Origin: Tenrec ecaudatus | Lineage: Eukaryota; Chordata; Mammalia; Afrosoricida; Tenrecidae | DNA length: 64,000 nucleotides | NCBI RefSeq assembly: GCF_050624435.1 | Contig: NC_134536.1 | Span: forward strand, 7,134,758 to 7,198,757 | Direction: 5' to 3' | Shown here: positions 1 to 11,107 of the stretch, one piece after another | Layout: every line of letters starts with the position of its first letter | Position numbering within the stretch: the first letter of the stretch is position 1 | The notes under the pieces: generated by a model | Databases searched by the model: none | What the model was told of the DNA's origin: nothing | What the model saw: the letters and a program-made list of their open reading frames with translations, nothing else | Position numbers and translations under genes: made by a program

Positions 1-133
1 CTATACCATTGTGTCAACGGCATCATAAATCAAGTGTCCACAAATGTGTGGACCTATTTGTGGCTTTGCCTCTGTTTCACTGGGCTGTTTTCTAGTCTTG
101 CACCAAAGCCATCCTCGGTTAATAAATACAGAT

Positions 134-283
134 TTTTTTCAATCATTTTATTGGGGGCTCATACAACTCTTATCACAATCTATATATACATCCATGTATC
201 AAGCATATCTGTACATTTGTTGCCATCATCATCCTCAAAACATTTGCTTTCTACTTGAGCCCTCGGTATCAGCTCCTCATTTT
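134..283 (-). repeat. L1 3' end, severely 5'-truncated
   Basis: Begins with a T-run followed by 'cattttattgggggctcat', the complement of the L1 3' terminus whose sense form ends in the signal AATAAAATGATT. The copy stops after the 'gtatcagctcctcat' block and a second copy of the same terminus follows directly, so two L1 3' ends lie in tandem. Confidence 0.85.
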
Positions 284-580
284 TTAAAAATAATTTTATT
301 AGGGGCTCATACAACTCCTATCAGAATCCATACATACATCAATTGTGTAAAGCACATTTGTACATTTGTTGCCCTCATCATTCTCAAAACATTTGCTCTC
401 CACCCAAGCCCCTGGCTTTAGGTCCTTATTATTCCCCTCCCTCCCCTGTTCCCCCTCCCTTATCAACCCTTGATAATTTATAAATTATTATTTTGTCATA
501 TCTTGCTCTGTCCCACATCTCCCTTCCCCCACTTTTCTGTTGTATGTCCCCCAGGGAGGCGGTCACAGGGGGAACCTATA
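284..580 (-). repeat. L1 3' UTR fragment (second copy)
   Basis: Starts again at the L1 3' terminus ('ttttattaggggctcat') and runs through 'gataatttataaattatt' into the 'cacttttctgttgt' block, both hallmarks of the L1 3' UTR seen repeatedly in this window. It is more diverged than the copy before it. Confidence 0.8.
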
Positions 581-684
581 AATGCAGCTTTTTAATGCAT
601 ACCCACCGCTCTGAGTGACTCGGACAAGGACCTCCATCTGACCTTGTGTTTCTTTATGGCTATTCTTGACCCTTTGCATTTCCA

Positions 685-1198
685 TGTGGGTTAGACCAGG
701 TTGACTAGAGAAACAAATCCAGGGACACTTATCTATGTGTAAGAAAGAGTTTTATAATCAAAGGGTAATTGTATATCAAGAAAACATCCTGACCCAGTCC
801 AGATCAAGTCCACACATCTAATATTAGCCTATAAGTCTCTATTCAGATTCACACAACCACATACAATGATGCAGAATTCAGGAAGATCACAGGTTGGGGG
901 TGAAAAGTCTTATGGATCCAATGGTGGTGGAAGCACCACCTGTCTCAGGTCTCTGCCACATGATTTGATTAGGTCTCAGTGTGGCTCCATGTGGTCTGTC
1001 AACAGGAAAGTGAAGCAGAGAAAGAGAGAGTGTGTGTGTGGCCTGCATCCAGGGAGAAAGAGAGGATGTTCCCAGAATCCTCATGAGAAGACCACATCCC
1101 CATGGAGACATCATCAGGCTGTGACCTGATTGACAGGCTGGCCTCCCCCTCTGTATTTATGTATCCAGTTGACATTAGATGACACAACTATCACAACA
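685..1198 (-). mobile_element. Solo LTR, ERVL/MLT2-like
   Basis: The left end 'ggttgactagagaaacaaat' is the complement of the MLT2-type 3' end (…tttgtttctct…). The right end 'gacacaactatcacaaca' is the complement of a TGTTGTGATAG start. Length is about 510 bp. Related copies lie at 9.68, 20.12 and 23.67 kb. No internal retroviral sequence adjoins it. The ERVL/MLT2 relation is from memory of the family. Confidence 0.7.
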
Positions 1199-1495
1199 TG
1201 GGAATGTCATTATCAGCTCACATGTATGAATCTGTTGATTTTGCTGTTTTGTTACATTTAGGGGGAGAACCCCCACATTTCCATGACTGTTTTAACTTGA
1301 TGCCCTTGACATATTCCTCCAAATGTTTGTGTCTGCGTTCTTTCTCTTCATAGATCTCTTTGACAGTTGTCTATGTAAGGGTTTGCACAGCCCTCATGAG
1401 ATTCATTCAGGGTATTTGAGTTTTGAGATACTATTATGCATACCAGTTTTAATTTAAGATTCCTATAGTTGATTATGGTGTATTTTGATTACCTG

Positions 1496-1590
1496 ATACC
1501 AGGTAATGAGAAGCAGCAATCAAGAGAACAGATGATACATTGTGTTGGGTAAATCTGCTGCACAAGACCACTTTGAAATGTAGAAAAGCA
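1496..1590 (+). repeat. RTE (BovB-type) LINE fragment, left part
   Basis: Contains 'gttgggtaaatctgctgcac', a conserved stretch of the afrotherian RTE 3' ORF region. The element is cut by the L1 at 1591-3462 and resumes at 3477. The last 14 bases (1577-1590) are repeated after the L1. Confidence 0.75.
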
Positions 1591-3462
1591 CCCATTTGTC
1601 TTCAGCAATCTTGTCGGGAAGGTGAGCATCATAGAAAGCCAGTTAAATAGAACAAAGTGTTCTTGCATTGAGGGAGTATTTGAGTGGAGGCCCAATGTCC
1701 ATCTGCTACCTTAATACTAAACCTATAAATATATGCACATAGATCTATTTACTCATGATCACATATAAATATATTTGCATATGTACATGCCTGCATTTAG
1801 ACCTGTATAAATGCCCTTTGCCTCCTAATTCTTTCCTCTATTTCCTTTTCCTTTCCTCTTGTCCCACTATCATGCTCAGTGTTTGTTTGGGTTTCAGTAA
1901 TTCCTCTCAGTTACATTGCCCTTGATGAAGTCCTACCAGGCCTCTTACACCCTCCTCACCACCGATTTTGGATCACTTGTTGTTCCCTTGTCCCTGGGTT
2001 TGTTAATACCACTTCCTTTCCCCCATCTCCTCCTCCCCCATATCCCCCCAGAACCATTGGTCCCATTGTTTTCTCCTCCATATTGTTTATCCAGCCTATC
2101 TTATCTAGATGGACCTGAAGAGATAATAATATGCACAAAAACAAGACAGAGCAAAACAAAGCAACAAAAGAAAACAACAACAAAACCAATGACAAAAAAA
2201 GACAAAAGCCTGTAAATAGTTCAAGGTCTGTTTGTTGGCCTTTAGGAGTGTTTTCTGGTCCAGTCTGATGAAGTCCCACACCCGGGCCCCAAAGTCTATT
2301 CTTGGTACTCCCTTGGGACTTCCTTGCTCTGCTCGCCTTGCTGTTCTGTTTCACATCCTTAGTGTTTTGCCTCAGTGTAGTGGGGTCAGATCTGGCACAA
2401 TTCCCACACCGTGTCTCCAATTTTGTCCCCCGTAGGGCTATGGGTCAGTGAAGGATGTTGTGTCTCTTGGTAGGGCCGGCCATATGGTCCTCTCTGTGCA
2501 TTGGCTGCTCTGAGCAGGGATATCGTCCTCACGGCTTGGTGGGGCAGGATGTGCTCCACTCTCTCTTCCTCCCCCTTCATTTGCACCCATGTGCTCTGAT
2601 CAGACATGTCCCTTTCCCTGAGCTGTGGCTCCATTGCATAACCAAATGTGGTGAAGAAAGCTGATGGTAGCCAGCTATCAAAAGATATAGTGTCTGGAGT
2701 CTTAAAGGCTTGAAGGTAAACAAGTGACTATCTAGCTGAGAAGCAACAAAGCCCACATGGAAGAAGCACACCAGCCTGTGTGATCATGAGGTGTGTATGG
2801 GATCAGGTTTCAGGAATCAAAGAACAAATATTCATATCATTATGAATAAGGGTAAGTGCAGAGTGGGGGATGCCCATCTGTAGGCAACTGGACATCTCCT
2901 TACAGAAGGGCCGTGGGGAGGAGATGAGCCAGTCAGGGTGCAGTGTAGCAATGATGAAACATACAACTTTCTTTTAGTTCTTAAATACTTCCTCCCCCCC
3001 ACTATCATGATCCCAATTCTACCTTACAAATCTAGACCAGAGGATGTACACTGGTACAGATAAGGACTGGAAACACAGGGAATCCAGGACAGATGAACCC
3101 CTCAGGACCAGTGGTGAGAGCGGTGATACCAGGAATGTAGAGGGAAGGTGGGGGTAAAAAGGGGGAACCAATTAGAAGGGTCTACATATAACATCCTCCC
3201 TAGGGGATAGTCAACAAAAAAGTGGGTGAAGGGAGACATTGGACAGTGTAATACATGTTAAAAAATAATTTATAAATTATCAAGGGTTCATGAGGGAGGT
3301 GGGGTGGGGAGGGAAGGGAAAAAATGAGGAGCTGATACCAAAGCTCAAGTAGAAAGAAAATGTTTTGAGAATGATGAGGACAACAAATGTACAGATGTGC
3401 TTGATACAATGGATGGATGGATTGTGATAAGAGTTGTACAAGCCCCCCCCCCAAACTTTTTT
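1591..3462 (+). mobile_element. L1 insertion with 5' inversion (twin priming)
   Basis: The 3' part (about 2638-3462) is in plus orientation and ends at the L1 terminus 'gttgtacaagccc'. The 5' part (1591-2637) is inverted. Read in sense, the inverted block ends '…gaagacaaatggg' and the plus block starts 'cataaccaaatgtgg'. That is the same continuous order found uninverted near 4490, so the inversion point lost almost nothing. It is flanked by aatgtagaaaagca (1577-1590) and aatgttgaaaagca (3463-3476), a 14-bp target-site duplication with one mismatch. Only 3'-proximal L1 sequence is present and no intact ORF remains. Confidence 0.88.
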
Positions 3463-3476
3463 AATGTTGAAAAGCA

Positions 3477-3545
3477 TGGAGATTGAGGACTGTAGTACAC
3501 CTGACCCAAGCCATGTTGGACAGTGCATAAGGAAGGCTGAAGAAG
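3477..3545 (+). repeat. RTE LINE fragment, right part
   Basis: 'acacctgacccaagccatg' matches the RTE stretch that normally follows the part ending at 1590. This shows one RTE copy split by the L1. Confidence 0.75.
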
Positions 3546-4005
3546 AAGCAATTCTTTTCTAGTCCTTATCCATTTTATTGCTTAGTCAGTATTTCTTACT
3601 TGTCCCACAAGGGACTCTAATATACTGCTGAGTGTGCTCTCCCGCCCTCCTCAGATACAGTGGCTCTAAAAGACATTCTATTGAAGGGGGCAGCTTGGGC
3701 AAGGCTAAGGTTACAAAGAATGAAAGAAAGGTAGGGTGGATAGAAAAGGGAATGGGAAGGGGAAAAAATGACACCTTTTCAACCAAAATAAAAAAATTTA
3801 AAGCTCTCAATTCCTTTTTTTCCCCCAAAGAGATTGGTGGTGTCAATGTCCTTCTAAATCCTAACAAGAATTTCTTGAGTTTCCAAATTCTGTGCTGATG
3901 TACTATTGTGGAGACTTTCCTAAGGGCAATAAAAGTACGTTAGATCATTTCCTTTGGGTCATGTTAAGTGGATTTTACCATGTAATTAAGAGTCACCTAA
4001 ACCTT
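3546..4005. other. Unassigned, AT-rich
   Basis: I see no gene or recognisable repeat here. An A-rich tract occurs near 3765-3830. Confidence 0.4.
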
Positions 4006-4213
4006 GATTGTTGGTGGTGTGGTGGTTACACATTAGGCTGCTAATTGCAAGGTCAACAGTTCAAAACCATCAGCAGCTCTGAGAGAGAAAGATGGGGCTT
4101 TCTATTCTCATTAAAGGTTTCAGTCTTGGAAACCCACAGGGACAGTTCTACTCTCTGCTATATAGGGTCGCTATGAGTTCAACATTGACTTGAGGGCAGC
4201 GACTTTGGTTTGA
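4006..4213 (+). repeat. AfroSINE copy
   Basis: The tRNA-like head 'ggtggttacacattaggctg' with box B-like 'cagttcaaaacc', a middle 'gaaagatggggctttctat' and a tail 'gggtcgctatgagttc' are present in the correct order. The copy is near full length. Confidence 0.9.
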
Positions 4214-4215
4214 GA

Positions 4216-5343
4216 TTGGGACAAGAGGAAATTAAAGGAAATAGAGGAAATAACTAGGAGGCAAAGGACATTTTTAGAAATCGAAATACAGGCATGTACA
4301 AAGGTAAATATATTTATATATGATGATGGGGAAAATACATCTATGTACATATATTTATAGGTTTAGTATTAAGGTAGCAGATGGACATTGGGCATCTATT
4401 CAAGTACTCCCTCAATACAAGAACACTTTGTTCTATTAACCTGACATTCCATGATGCTCACCTTCCCAACATGATTTCTGAAGACAAAGTGGGTGCATAA
4501 GCAAATGTGGTGAAGAAAGCTGATGGTGCCCGGCTATCAAAAGATATAACATCTGCACTCTCAAAGGTTTGAAGATAAACAAGCAACCATCTAGCTCAAA
4601 AGAAACAAAGCCTACATTGAAGAAGCACACCAACCTGTGTGATCATGAGGTGCCAAAGGGATCACTTATCAGGCATCAAAGACCCAGAACAAAAAATCAT
4701 ATCATTGTGAATGAGGGGGAGTGCGGAGTGGAGACCCAAAACCCATCTCTAGGTAATTGGACATCCCCTTACAGAAGAGTTGAAGGGAGGAGAAAAACCA
4801 GTCAGAGTTCAGTATAGCACATTGAAACATACAACTTTCCCTAGTTCTTTAATGCTTCTTCCTCCCCACTATCATGACCCCAATTCTACCTTACAAATCT
4901 GGCTAGACCAGAGCATGTACAAGGGTACGGATGAGAGCTGGAAACCCAGGACAGATAAACCCCTCAGGAACAATATTGAGAGTAGCCACACAAGGAGGGG
5001 AAGGGGAAGGTGGAGGGAGAAAAGGGGAACTGATCACAATGATCTACATATAGCCCCTTCCCAGGGGGATGGGCAACAGAAAAGTGGGTGAAGGGAGACA
5101 CCAGACAGTGTAAGACATGAAAAAATAATAATAATAATTTATAAATTATCAAGGGGGAGGGAGGGAGAGAAGGAGAGTGGGGGAGGGTGGGGGTAAATGA
5201 GAAGCTGCTACCAAGGGCTCAAGTAGAAAGAAAATGTTTTGCAAATGATGATGACAACAAATGTACAAATGTGCTTGACACAATGGATGGATAGATGGAT
5301 TGTGAAAAGAGTTGTATGAGCCTCCAATAAAATGATTAAAAAA
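4216..5343 (+). repeat. L1 3' region, 5'-truncated
   Basis: This is the best plus-strand example of the L1 3' UTR in the window. It runs from the 'ggtttagtattaaggtagca' block through 'gtgatcatgaggtgcc' to the end 'ccaataaaatgatt' plus an A-run. AATAAA lies just before the tail. It lacks ORF2 and is used here as the reference order for judging rearranged copies. Confidence 0.85.
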
Positions 5344-5497
5344 AATAAAAGTCACAAATAATACTAAAGAGACTGATCTAATGCAATGATATACTACTTT
5401 TAACATAAATGGAAATGGTATGCTCATTTGCATTTATAGAAAAACAAGAATAAATGGAATACGAATGTAAAAAACAACAACAAAATCCCAAGAAAGC
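5344..5497. other. Short unassigned AT-rich spacer
   Basis: A-rich sequence between the L1 tail and the next block. No feature recognised. Confidence 0.4.
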
Positions 5498-6240
5498 CAC
5501 TAAAGGACTTCTGGCAAGACAGTGGACTGGTGACGCTCTCCAGCAAGACCCCAAAGACCAAGAGAAGCAAGTCTGGGTGACGAGCATGGGGTGCTGTGCT
5601 TCAGAGGAATGGACTGAGAAGTCAGTTGAGTACCGATTAGGAGAAGCTAAACCAACGCAGCAAGAGAGAAGACAGAGGGACTGAGGGACAGAGCACAACC
5701 ACTTTTGACTTTTTCAAGCCGCATTCTGTTAGGCAGCTTAGCCTAGGGAATTGGGAAGTCCATTTACGCATGCCCAGGAGAGCCAGCATAGGAAAGCTGG
5801 ATTTTCCTGCCGGTGGGCTTGGGCGTTACACCTGGAGCAGCCCACCTGGGCCAGGTGATTGCAATTCAGCCAATGGAAGCGACCTGGGGTCGTTCACCAT
5901 GCCTCCCCCGGGAACCTTTGAAAAGGCAGGGACTGAAAAGGAGAGGGGTTTGGCTTGTCTGGTCGTCTTCGTGGGAGGAGAGAGATCCTTGCGTGACTCG
6001 GAGCAGTCTCTGCCAGGCCGCATGGTCAAAGGAATCCTATGGGTGCCGTGAAAAACCTGAAGCTTCTTTTAACTCTCATTAAATTCACTTGGATCACGAG
6101 CCCGGCTTCAGCGTGAAATCTTTCTCATGCGGAGCCAAGGACTGAGGTTGGAATCTAGCCCGGAGAGAGAGACCTTACAATTCCATCAGGTAGCAGCCCG
6201 ATAACCTGCTCTAATCGCCCCATCAGCATCAACAGGAGCA
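5498..6240 (+). repeat. Unclassified LTR-like or L1-5'-like block
   Basis: Moderately GC-rich compared with its surroundings. The start 'cttctggcaagacagtggac' resembles mammalian L1 5' ends. The middle has promoter-like 'gggaacctttgaaaaggc' (5910-5927) and later 'ctcattaaattcac', an arrangement also seen in retroviral LTRs. I could not decide between an L1 5' UTR and an LTR. No second copy is present in the window. Confidence 0.35.
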
Positions 6241-6680
6241 ACAGTGGCAGGTGACAGCAGGCAAATCCTCACACCCTCCTAAAGGCCCCTTGGGCGGTAT
6301 TGTCATGTGTGTTTCTCTCAGTGTTGCTTGCTGCTGTGGCTGATTCTCTGTCCAAAGAACTCCCTCGAGTGTTTCTTGGAACGCTTGGTCTTGTTTTTAA
6401 CAGATTCTTTTCATTTCTGTGTCTCTGGAAGTGTCCTAATTGCGCCAGCATCGTAGAGGGAAAATTTGCTGTCATGTAACTAAGCCTTGGTTGGCGTTTG
6501 GGGGGTTTTGCTTTCAGAGCATGAGCGGTCAGCCATTCAGGGCTCCGTGTCAGGCTTCCAGGAATCTCCCTTCGTATGGGGTTTTGGAAACATATACCTG
6601 GTAGTGAGCAGCTGAGTGCTTTACAATCCACCCACCCTCCTTCTTGTGATGCGTGGCCCACGCAGAAGGGGGAACCTGGA
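6241..6680 (-). repeat. Possible L1 ORF1-start remnant (antisense)
   Basis: The minus strand is open over 6269-6742. Its C-terminal part (residues about 98-157) is rich in K, R, T and N and carries 'SNTERNTHDNT', which loosely resembles N-terminal L1 ORF1 text. The resemblance is weak and the function is not established. It lies back-to-back with the plus-oriented block on its left. Confidence 0.25.
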
Positions 6681-6689
6681 TCTCTGGAA

Positions 6690-6772
6690 TGCCAGTGACC
6701 AAACACTTTTTGGTGACTCAGCAGTTCAAAGCCACCAGCCATTTCACAGGAGAAAGATGAAGCTTTCTACTG
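6690..6772 (+). repeat. AfroSINE fragment
   Basis: 'actcagcagttcaaagccac' and 'aggagaaagatgaagctttc' are the box B and middle parts of the SINE. Both ends are missing. Confidence 0.65.
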
Positions 6773-6828
6773 TATTAGAACTTAAATTTTAAGTACCTTG
6801 ATTTGCAGAAGGCGATGAGTGATGATGG

Positions 6829-7013
6829 TAAGAGCCCTTGTGGCAGAGTGGTTACACATTGGGCTGCTAACCACAAGGTCAGCAGTTCAAAACCACCAGC
6901 TGCTCCACAGGAGAAAGATGGGGCTTTCTACTCATAGATTTACAGTCTCAGAAACCCACTCTGTCCTATAGGGTCACTATGAGTCAGAATCGACTCAGTG
7001 ACCGTGTGAGTGA
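6829..7013 (+). repeat. AfroSINE copy
   Basis: Full-length order of head, 'cacaaggtcagcagttcaaa', middle and tail 'actatgagtcagaatcgact'. One of the least diverged copies in the first 10 kb, with a short deletion before 'ctctgtcctatagggtcac'. Confidence 0.92.
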
Positions 7014-7564
7014 CAGGGACAGCCCTAAATCCATTTGCAGAGTCATCTTTGAATTCCTTCTGTTCATTAACCAAGGACATAGGTAATCTTGCCCTCAGGC
7101 AGAGAGCCTTGGAAAGGACTTACTTGCTTCCCTCTCCAGCCAACCCAGGGATGGGCATCCTCTCTTAGGGGCTTGCCTAGGTGTGTCCTTGATGGATAGT
7201 TCTGGGGGGCAAATAGTCATGACTCCCCTATCACTTGTGCCCTGACTGCTTTGGTTGAAAGGCCCTGGACCAATCTCGTAAACCCTTCTGTCTAACAATG
7301 TCCGTGTTCCAAGGGTGGTCCCACTCCTGCTTCTGTGGTGCCACCTGGAAGTGTGATGCACTGATCTGCTGCCAATTGTGCTCTGGTGACGGCTTCCTTT
7401 GTCCTCCCACGTCCTTTTGAAAGCTCTATTGCTCAAAAAATCCCTGGATGCAATTTTGACCTTCCTCGTCCAGATGAGGTATCTGTGTCCTTGTCTCTTT
7501 TTGGACTAAATAAATGCCTTCCTTGAACTCTCCTTGAGATGGGATCTCTTTTGGACACTAGAAA
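7014..7564. other. Unassigned
   Basis: No gene seen. Open frames here are short and lack conserved motifs. Confidence 0.4.
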
Positions 7565-7665
7565 ATGATTCCCATAAAGAGGTACCATCTCAGAAATGCG
7601 CAGGGGCAGTTCTAGCCTGGCCTATAGGGTTGCTGGGAGGCAGAATTGACGTGGTGGTGAGAGAG
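7565..7665 (+). repeat. AfroSINE 3' fragment
   Basis: 'cataaagaggtaccatctca' and 'ggggcagttctagcctggcc' form the 3' half of the SINE. The head is missing. Confidence 0.65.
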
Positions 7666-8274
7666 TGCCTTGTGTGGGAGACATGCCACACCAAGCCAGC
7701 TCCAAGAACCGTGCGCACTTGTCTGGCAGGGCTCAGTGCAGAGGGAGCCATGGGGCTGCAGAGATGTGCCGGGTGCTGGCAGGGGAGAACAATGAGTCAT
7801 GATGCCAAAGCATCGCCCTCCCTCCCTAAATCAACACCAAGGCCTTTCAGAGCAGAACTGGACACAGCTGCCAAAGAAGCAGCCCAAGGCCACCTTCCCC
7901 CACAGCCAGGTCAAGGATACATTTCTGGTAGAAGCATCATCAAGAATACTGTTTAGTGGGGCAGGGAGCCGGCAAGCAGCTGATGAAAAAATAATATTGT
8001 TTGAAAAACTAAATACACGACAAATCACCAGAAATTACTGTAACACAAAGTGTTTATTGTGAGTAGATAGGACTTAACTTCTGATGTATGAGACAGCGAG
8101 GATGCAGAAAACCCTCTGGAGAGAAGCCAGGGAGAGCAAACCTTAAATAGGTCCAGGCAGGGTAGTTAGTCTCCGAAGGTCACCACAGCCTTTTCATGGT
8201 GGTTTCTCCGGGAGGAGAGTCAAAACGCCAGCAAGGTTAGACGTCAGCTAGTTGTGAAAGTAGTCACCACGTGC
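7666..8274. other. Unassigned
   Basis: Mostly non-repetitive in appearance, with an AT-rich tract near 7985-8060. No gene or known repeat recognised. Confidence 0.4.
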
Positions 8275-8345
8275 CACGCTACCTGGGGCATGTTACCAAG
8301 AGGCGCCTGTCCCTGGAGAAGGATGCCATGTGGTCAAATAGACCA
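8275..8345 (+). repeat. RTE LINE scrap
   Basis: 'cctggagaaggatgccatgt' corresponds to the RTE 3' region 'cctggagaaggacatcatgc'. Too short to say more. Confidence 0.5.
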
Positions 8346-8352
8346 GATGGAA

Positions 8353-8545
8353 ACCCACCGCCATCAGATGGACTCCGGTCGTGGCAATGCCAGGAGACCG
8401 AGTCGAACTGCTCCCTGGGGCTTCTGCGACTTTAAGTCTTTGTCAGAGCAGACAGCCTCATTTTCCTCCTGAGAGTGTCCGGGTGATTCAAACTGCTGCC
8501 CTGGCAGTTCCCAGCCAACGTGTGACCCACGGGCCTCCTTGGACA
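8353..8545 (-). repeat. AfroSINE copy
   Basis: The order is complementary to the SINE: 'ccgccatcagatggactccg' (tail) to 'gtgacccacgggcctcc' (head). It is diverged. Confidence 0.75.
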
Positions 8546-8719
8546 AAAGAAGGCCACCCATGAGACAGAGGGTGCCACAGTGGGCTCAAACCTCACAACC
8601 AGGAGGATGGCACCGCAGGCAGGTGCCAGTCTGTGTGTTAGTGCCTAAAACCAAATGACCGTTGCTTCAAGAAGGCTCCAACTATAGATGCAATCAGTAT
8701 TTAAGAATCTTTTTATGCA

Positions 8720-8965
8720 CTCTTGATAATGTATAAATTATTATTATTTTGTCATATCTTACACTGTCCGACGTCTCCCTTCACCCACTTTTCTGTTGTC
8801 TGTCTCCCAGGGAGGTGGTTATATGTAGATCCTTGTAAGCAGTTCCCCCTTTCTACCCCACCTTCCCTCCACCCTCCCGCTCTCGCCACTGGTCCTGAGG
8901 GGTTCATCTGTCCTGGATTCCCTGTGCGTCCAGTTCCTATCGGCACCAGTGTACATCGAGAGGTA
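8720..8965 (-). repeat. L1 3' UTR fragment
   Basis: Carries 'gataatgtataaattatt', 'cacccacttttctgttgtct' and 'ggtcctgaggggttcatctg', the internal part of the L1 3' UTR. The polyadenylation-signal end is missing, so it is a broken copy. Confidence 0.8.
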
Positions 8966-9461
8966 TTTTTATACAGGAGGGCTGGGGGTTACACTTGAGT
9001 CACCCATAAACCGTGTGTGTGTGTGTGTGTGTGTGTGTGTTGCCTCTGGTTCCCTATTTTCAGTGTTGTGACCTTACTTTATGTAAAAAAAAAAACTTTA
9101 ATGATTATTTGAGTGAAAGTCGACAGAGCAGACTTACTTTGCCTTCAACAGTTCAGTCAACAAACACATGCAGCTTTGTGCCGCTGACGCGACTGCCCAC
9201 TTCCTGCCGATGCCAACCAGCGACCTTGGCTTTCCTGCTGCTCCTGTCCTCTAAGCTGGATCCTGGGCAAGGGCCGTCCTCCCGGTCTCTTGAGTTGATA
9301 GTTCTGAGTGCTCGGGGGTACTTTACTGTTCACCTTCAGGTTGGTCTCTCATTTGGCTGAAGGTCCAGCCTTGGGGGGTGAGTTCATTTTCACCTTCACG
9401 AATGACGAAGGACCGCCATCTCAGGAGTTCCACGGTCCCGCTCAGACCAGCAAGGCTCTTC
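8966..9461. other. Unassigned, with a (GT) microsatellite
   Basis: Apart from the dinucleotide run listed separately, nothing is recognised. Confidence 0.4.
9013..9040. repeat. (GT)14 microsatellite
   Basis: Uninterrupted GT run. Confidence 0.98.
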
Positions 9462-9677
9462 CTGTGATTTGGTTCGGTTTCTGGAGTGGTTTACCTTGGG
9501 TCTTGCTTTGCAGCACTGAAAGAATTCATGCAGCAGAAGCGCTCTTGTAAATCCAGGTGATTTTTATGAGGGAAAGGAAAGTTTCAAGTAGTACGATCTC
9601 CAAAAGGAACACACTGCTTCTGGAAAGTGTACGAGGTCATGTAGGAGCTCATGACTGAAGACGGCCGTTTCAGGCAA
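9462..9677 (-). mobile_element. LTR, left part (split)
   Basis: Similar to the left half of the solo LTR at 25036-25633: shared 'gtttctggagt' and 'aaagaattca', then a G/A-rich stretch. It is cut at 9677 by an ERVL-type LTR and resumes at about 10265. Confidence 0.65.
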
Positions 9678-10264
9678 TGTGTTACTCCGGGTAGACTAGA
9701 GAACCGACTCCATAGAAACTCATATGTATATAAGAGACAGTTTCATATAAAGGGTAAATAGTGCATTAAGAAAGCATCCCAAACCAGTCCGCTCCAAGTC
9801 CATAAGTTCAATATTAGTCCATGTCCCCTATACCAATCTCTAAAGTCCTCTTCAGACTCACGGAACACATGCAATGACGTGGAATGCAGAATGATCACAG
9901 GTCAGTGGGTAGAAAGTCTTTAGATCCAGTGGTGTTGTAAGCATCTCAGTGCTGGCAGAGGTCTCTACATGGCTTCTCTGGCTTCAGAGGTCTGGTTGCA
10001 ATCAGGGTAAGTTCCTGTGGCTTCTCCAGCTCAGGGCACTAGCGTAGTTCCATGTGTCTTGTCAGCTGCAATGTCTCCTGTGTCTTAAGAGAGAGCCTCT
10101 CCTGCCCCCAAGGAGGAAAATCAGGAATTCCCAGAATTCTCAGGAGAAGGCCATGCCCACACAGAGGCCTCATTGGCTATGATCTGACTGACAGACTAGA
10201 CTCCACCCCTTCACTCTTAATCCTCTCAAGTCCCAAATTGACACCAGATTATGTAACCACCACA
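9678..10264 (-). mobile_element. Solo LTR, ERVL/MLT2-like, inside another LTR
   Basis: Same family as 685-1198: 'gggtagactagagaac' on the left and 'gattatgtaaccaccaca' on the right, with TG and CA ends. About 587 bp long. Flanking 5-bp duplications are not clear. Confidence 0.7.
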
Positions 10265-10718
10265 GGGGAGCTTGGAAAAAACCATGGAAGGACTTCCATA
10301 ACAGGAGCACCGAACCAGTGTGCAGAGCCATGAGCGGAAACCAAGAACAGGAAACCCCGCGAGAGTGAGTGGACCCTGGCCATGCATGCAGGTGCATGCT
10401 CACCCTCACGCAGGAGGAGCCACCCTCCACTTGCGGAGTCCATGGGAAGAGGAAGAGAGTGAGGAGGGGCCTGGGGCCTGCTTTTATCCCCTCCCAGCCC
10501 CCCCAGCTGGGGAGGTGTGGTTGAGGGCATTGGTTGACATTATTGGCTGAGTTTAGCGCACCTAGATGATGTCATGTCGCTGGTGCCTAGCATTGTGTGT
10601 GGGCCCAGGTTGGATTTTCTCACAGGTGTCTAATTAGTGTACCTGATTTCTTTCCACCCCTTTATTATGGCAAGGACAGACTAGAGCAGGCATTGCAGGA
10701 TTATCCCTAACCCAGTGA
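10265..10718 (-). mobile_element. LTR, right part (split)
   Basis: Shares with the LTR at 25036-25633 and the piece at 26665-27040 the order: G/A-rich block, 'cattggttgac…ggctgagtt', 'acctagatgatgtcatg', 'cacaggtgtctaat'. 'cttttatccc' at about 10480 could be the antisense TATA region of the family. Confidence 0.65.
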
Positions 10719-10777
10719 CCTGTCCATTCTGTGTTGGTTCCACATTTTTCTTCTACTCTGGCCCGGAGGGAGCTCTC

Positions 10778-10903
10778 TCTCACTGCCACCAAGTCAGTTT
10801 AGACTCACAGCGACCCTACAGGACAGGTCAGAAAGGCCCCTGTGGGTTCCAAGGCTGTATGTAACCTTGATGAGAACAGAAAGCCTCGTCTTTCTCCAGA
10901 AAA
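10778..10903 (-). repeat. AfroSINE fragment
   Basis: 'ctcactgccaccaagtcagt' to 'aaagcctcgtctttctcc' is the 3' two thirds of a minus-strand SINE. The head is absent. Confidence 0.8.
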
Positions 10904-10925
10904 ATAACCAGTGGAGTTAAACCAG

Positions 10926-11107
10926 TGAAGGAAGCATTGCAGGTATAGTGGGCTATGTGTTAGCTGACAAACTTCAAGGTCAGCAGTTCCAAACCACCAA
11001 CGGTGAAGATTTACAGTCTTGGAAGCCCACAGGACAGGTGTGCTCTATCCTGTAGGGTCTCTGTGAGTTGGAATTGACTAGATGGCTGTGAGTTTGGTTG
11101 GATTTTG
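10926..11107 (+). repeat. AfroSINE copy
   Basis: Diverged head, then 'aaggtcagcagttccaaacc' and the tail 'gggtctctgtgagttggaat', ending in a G/T-rich stretch. With the minus copy just before it, it forms an inverted SINE pair. Confidence 0.85.

Noticed and set aside
3985-5360. Shared 'agtcac' text before the SINE at 4006 and after the L1 at 5343, suggesting one composite insertion
   Set aside because: Only six bases match without ambiguity and the flanks differ. Chance is a sufficient explanation.
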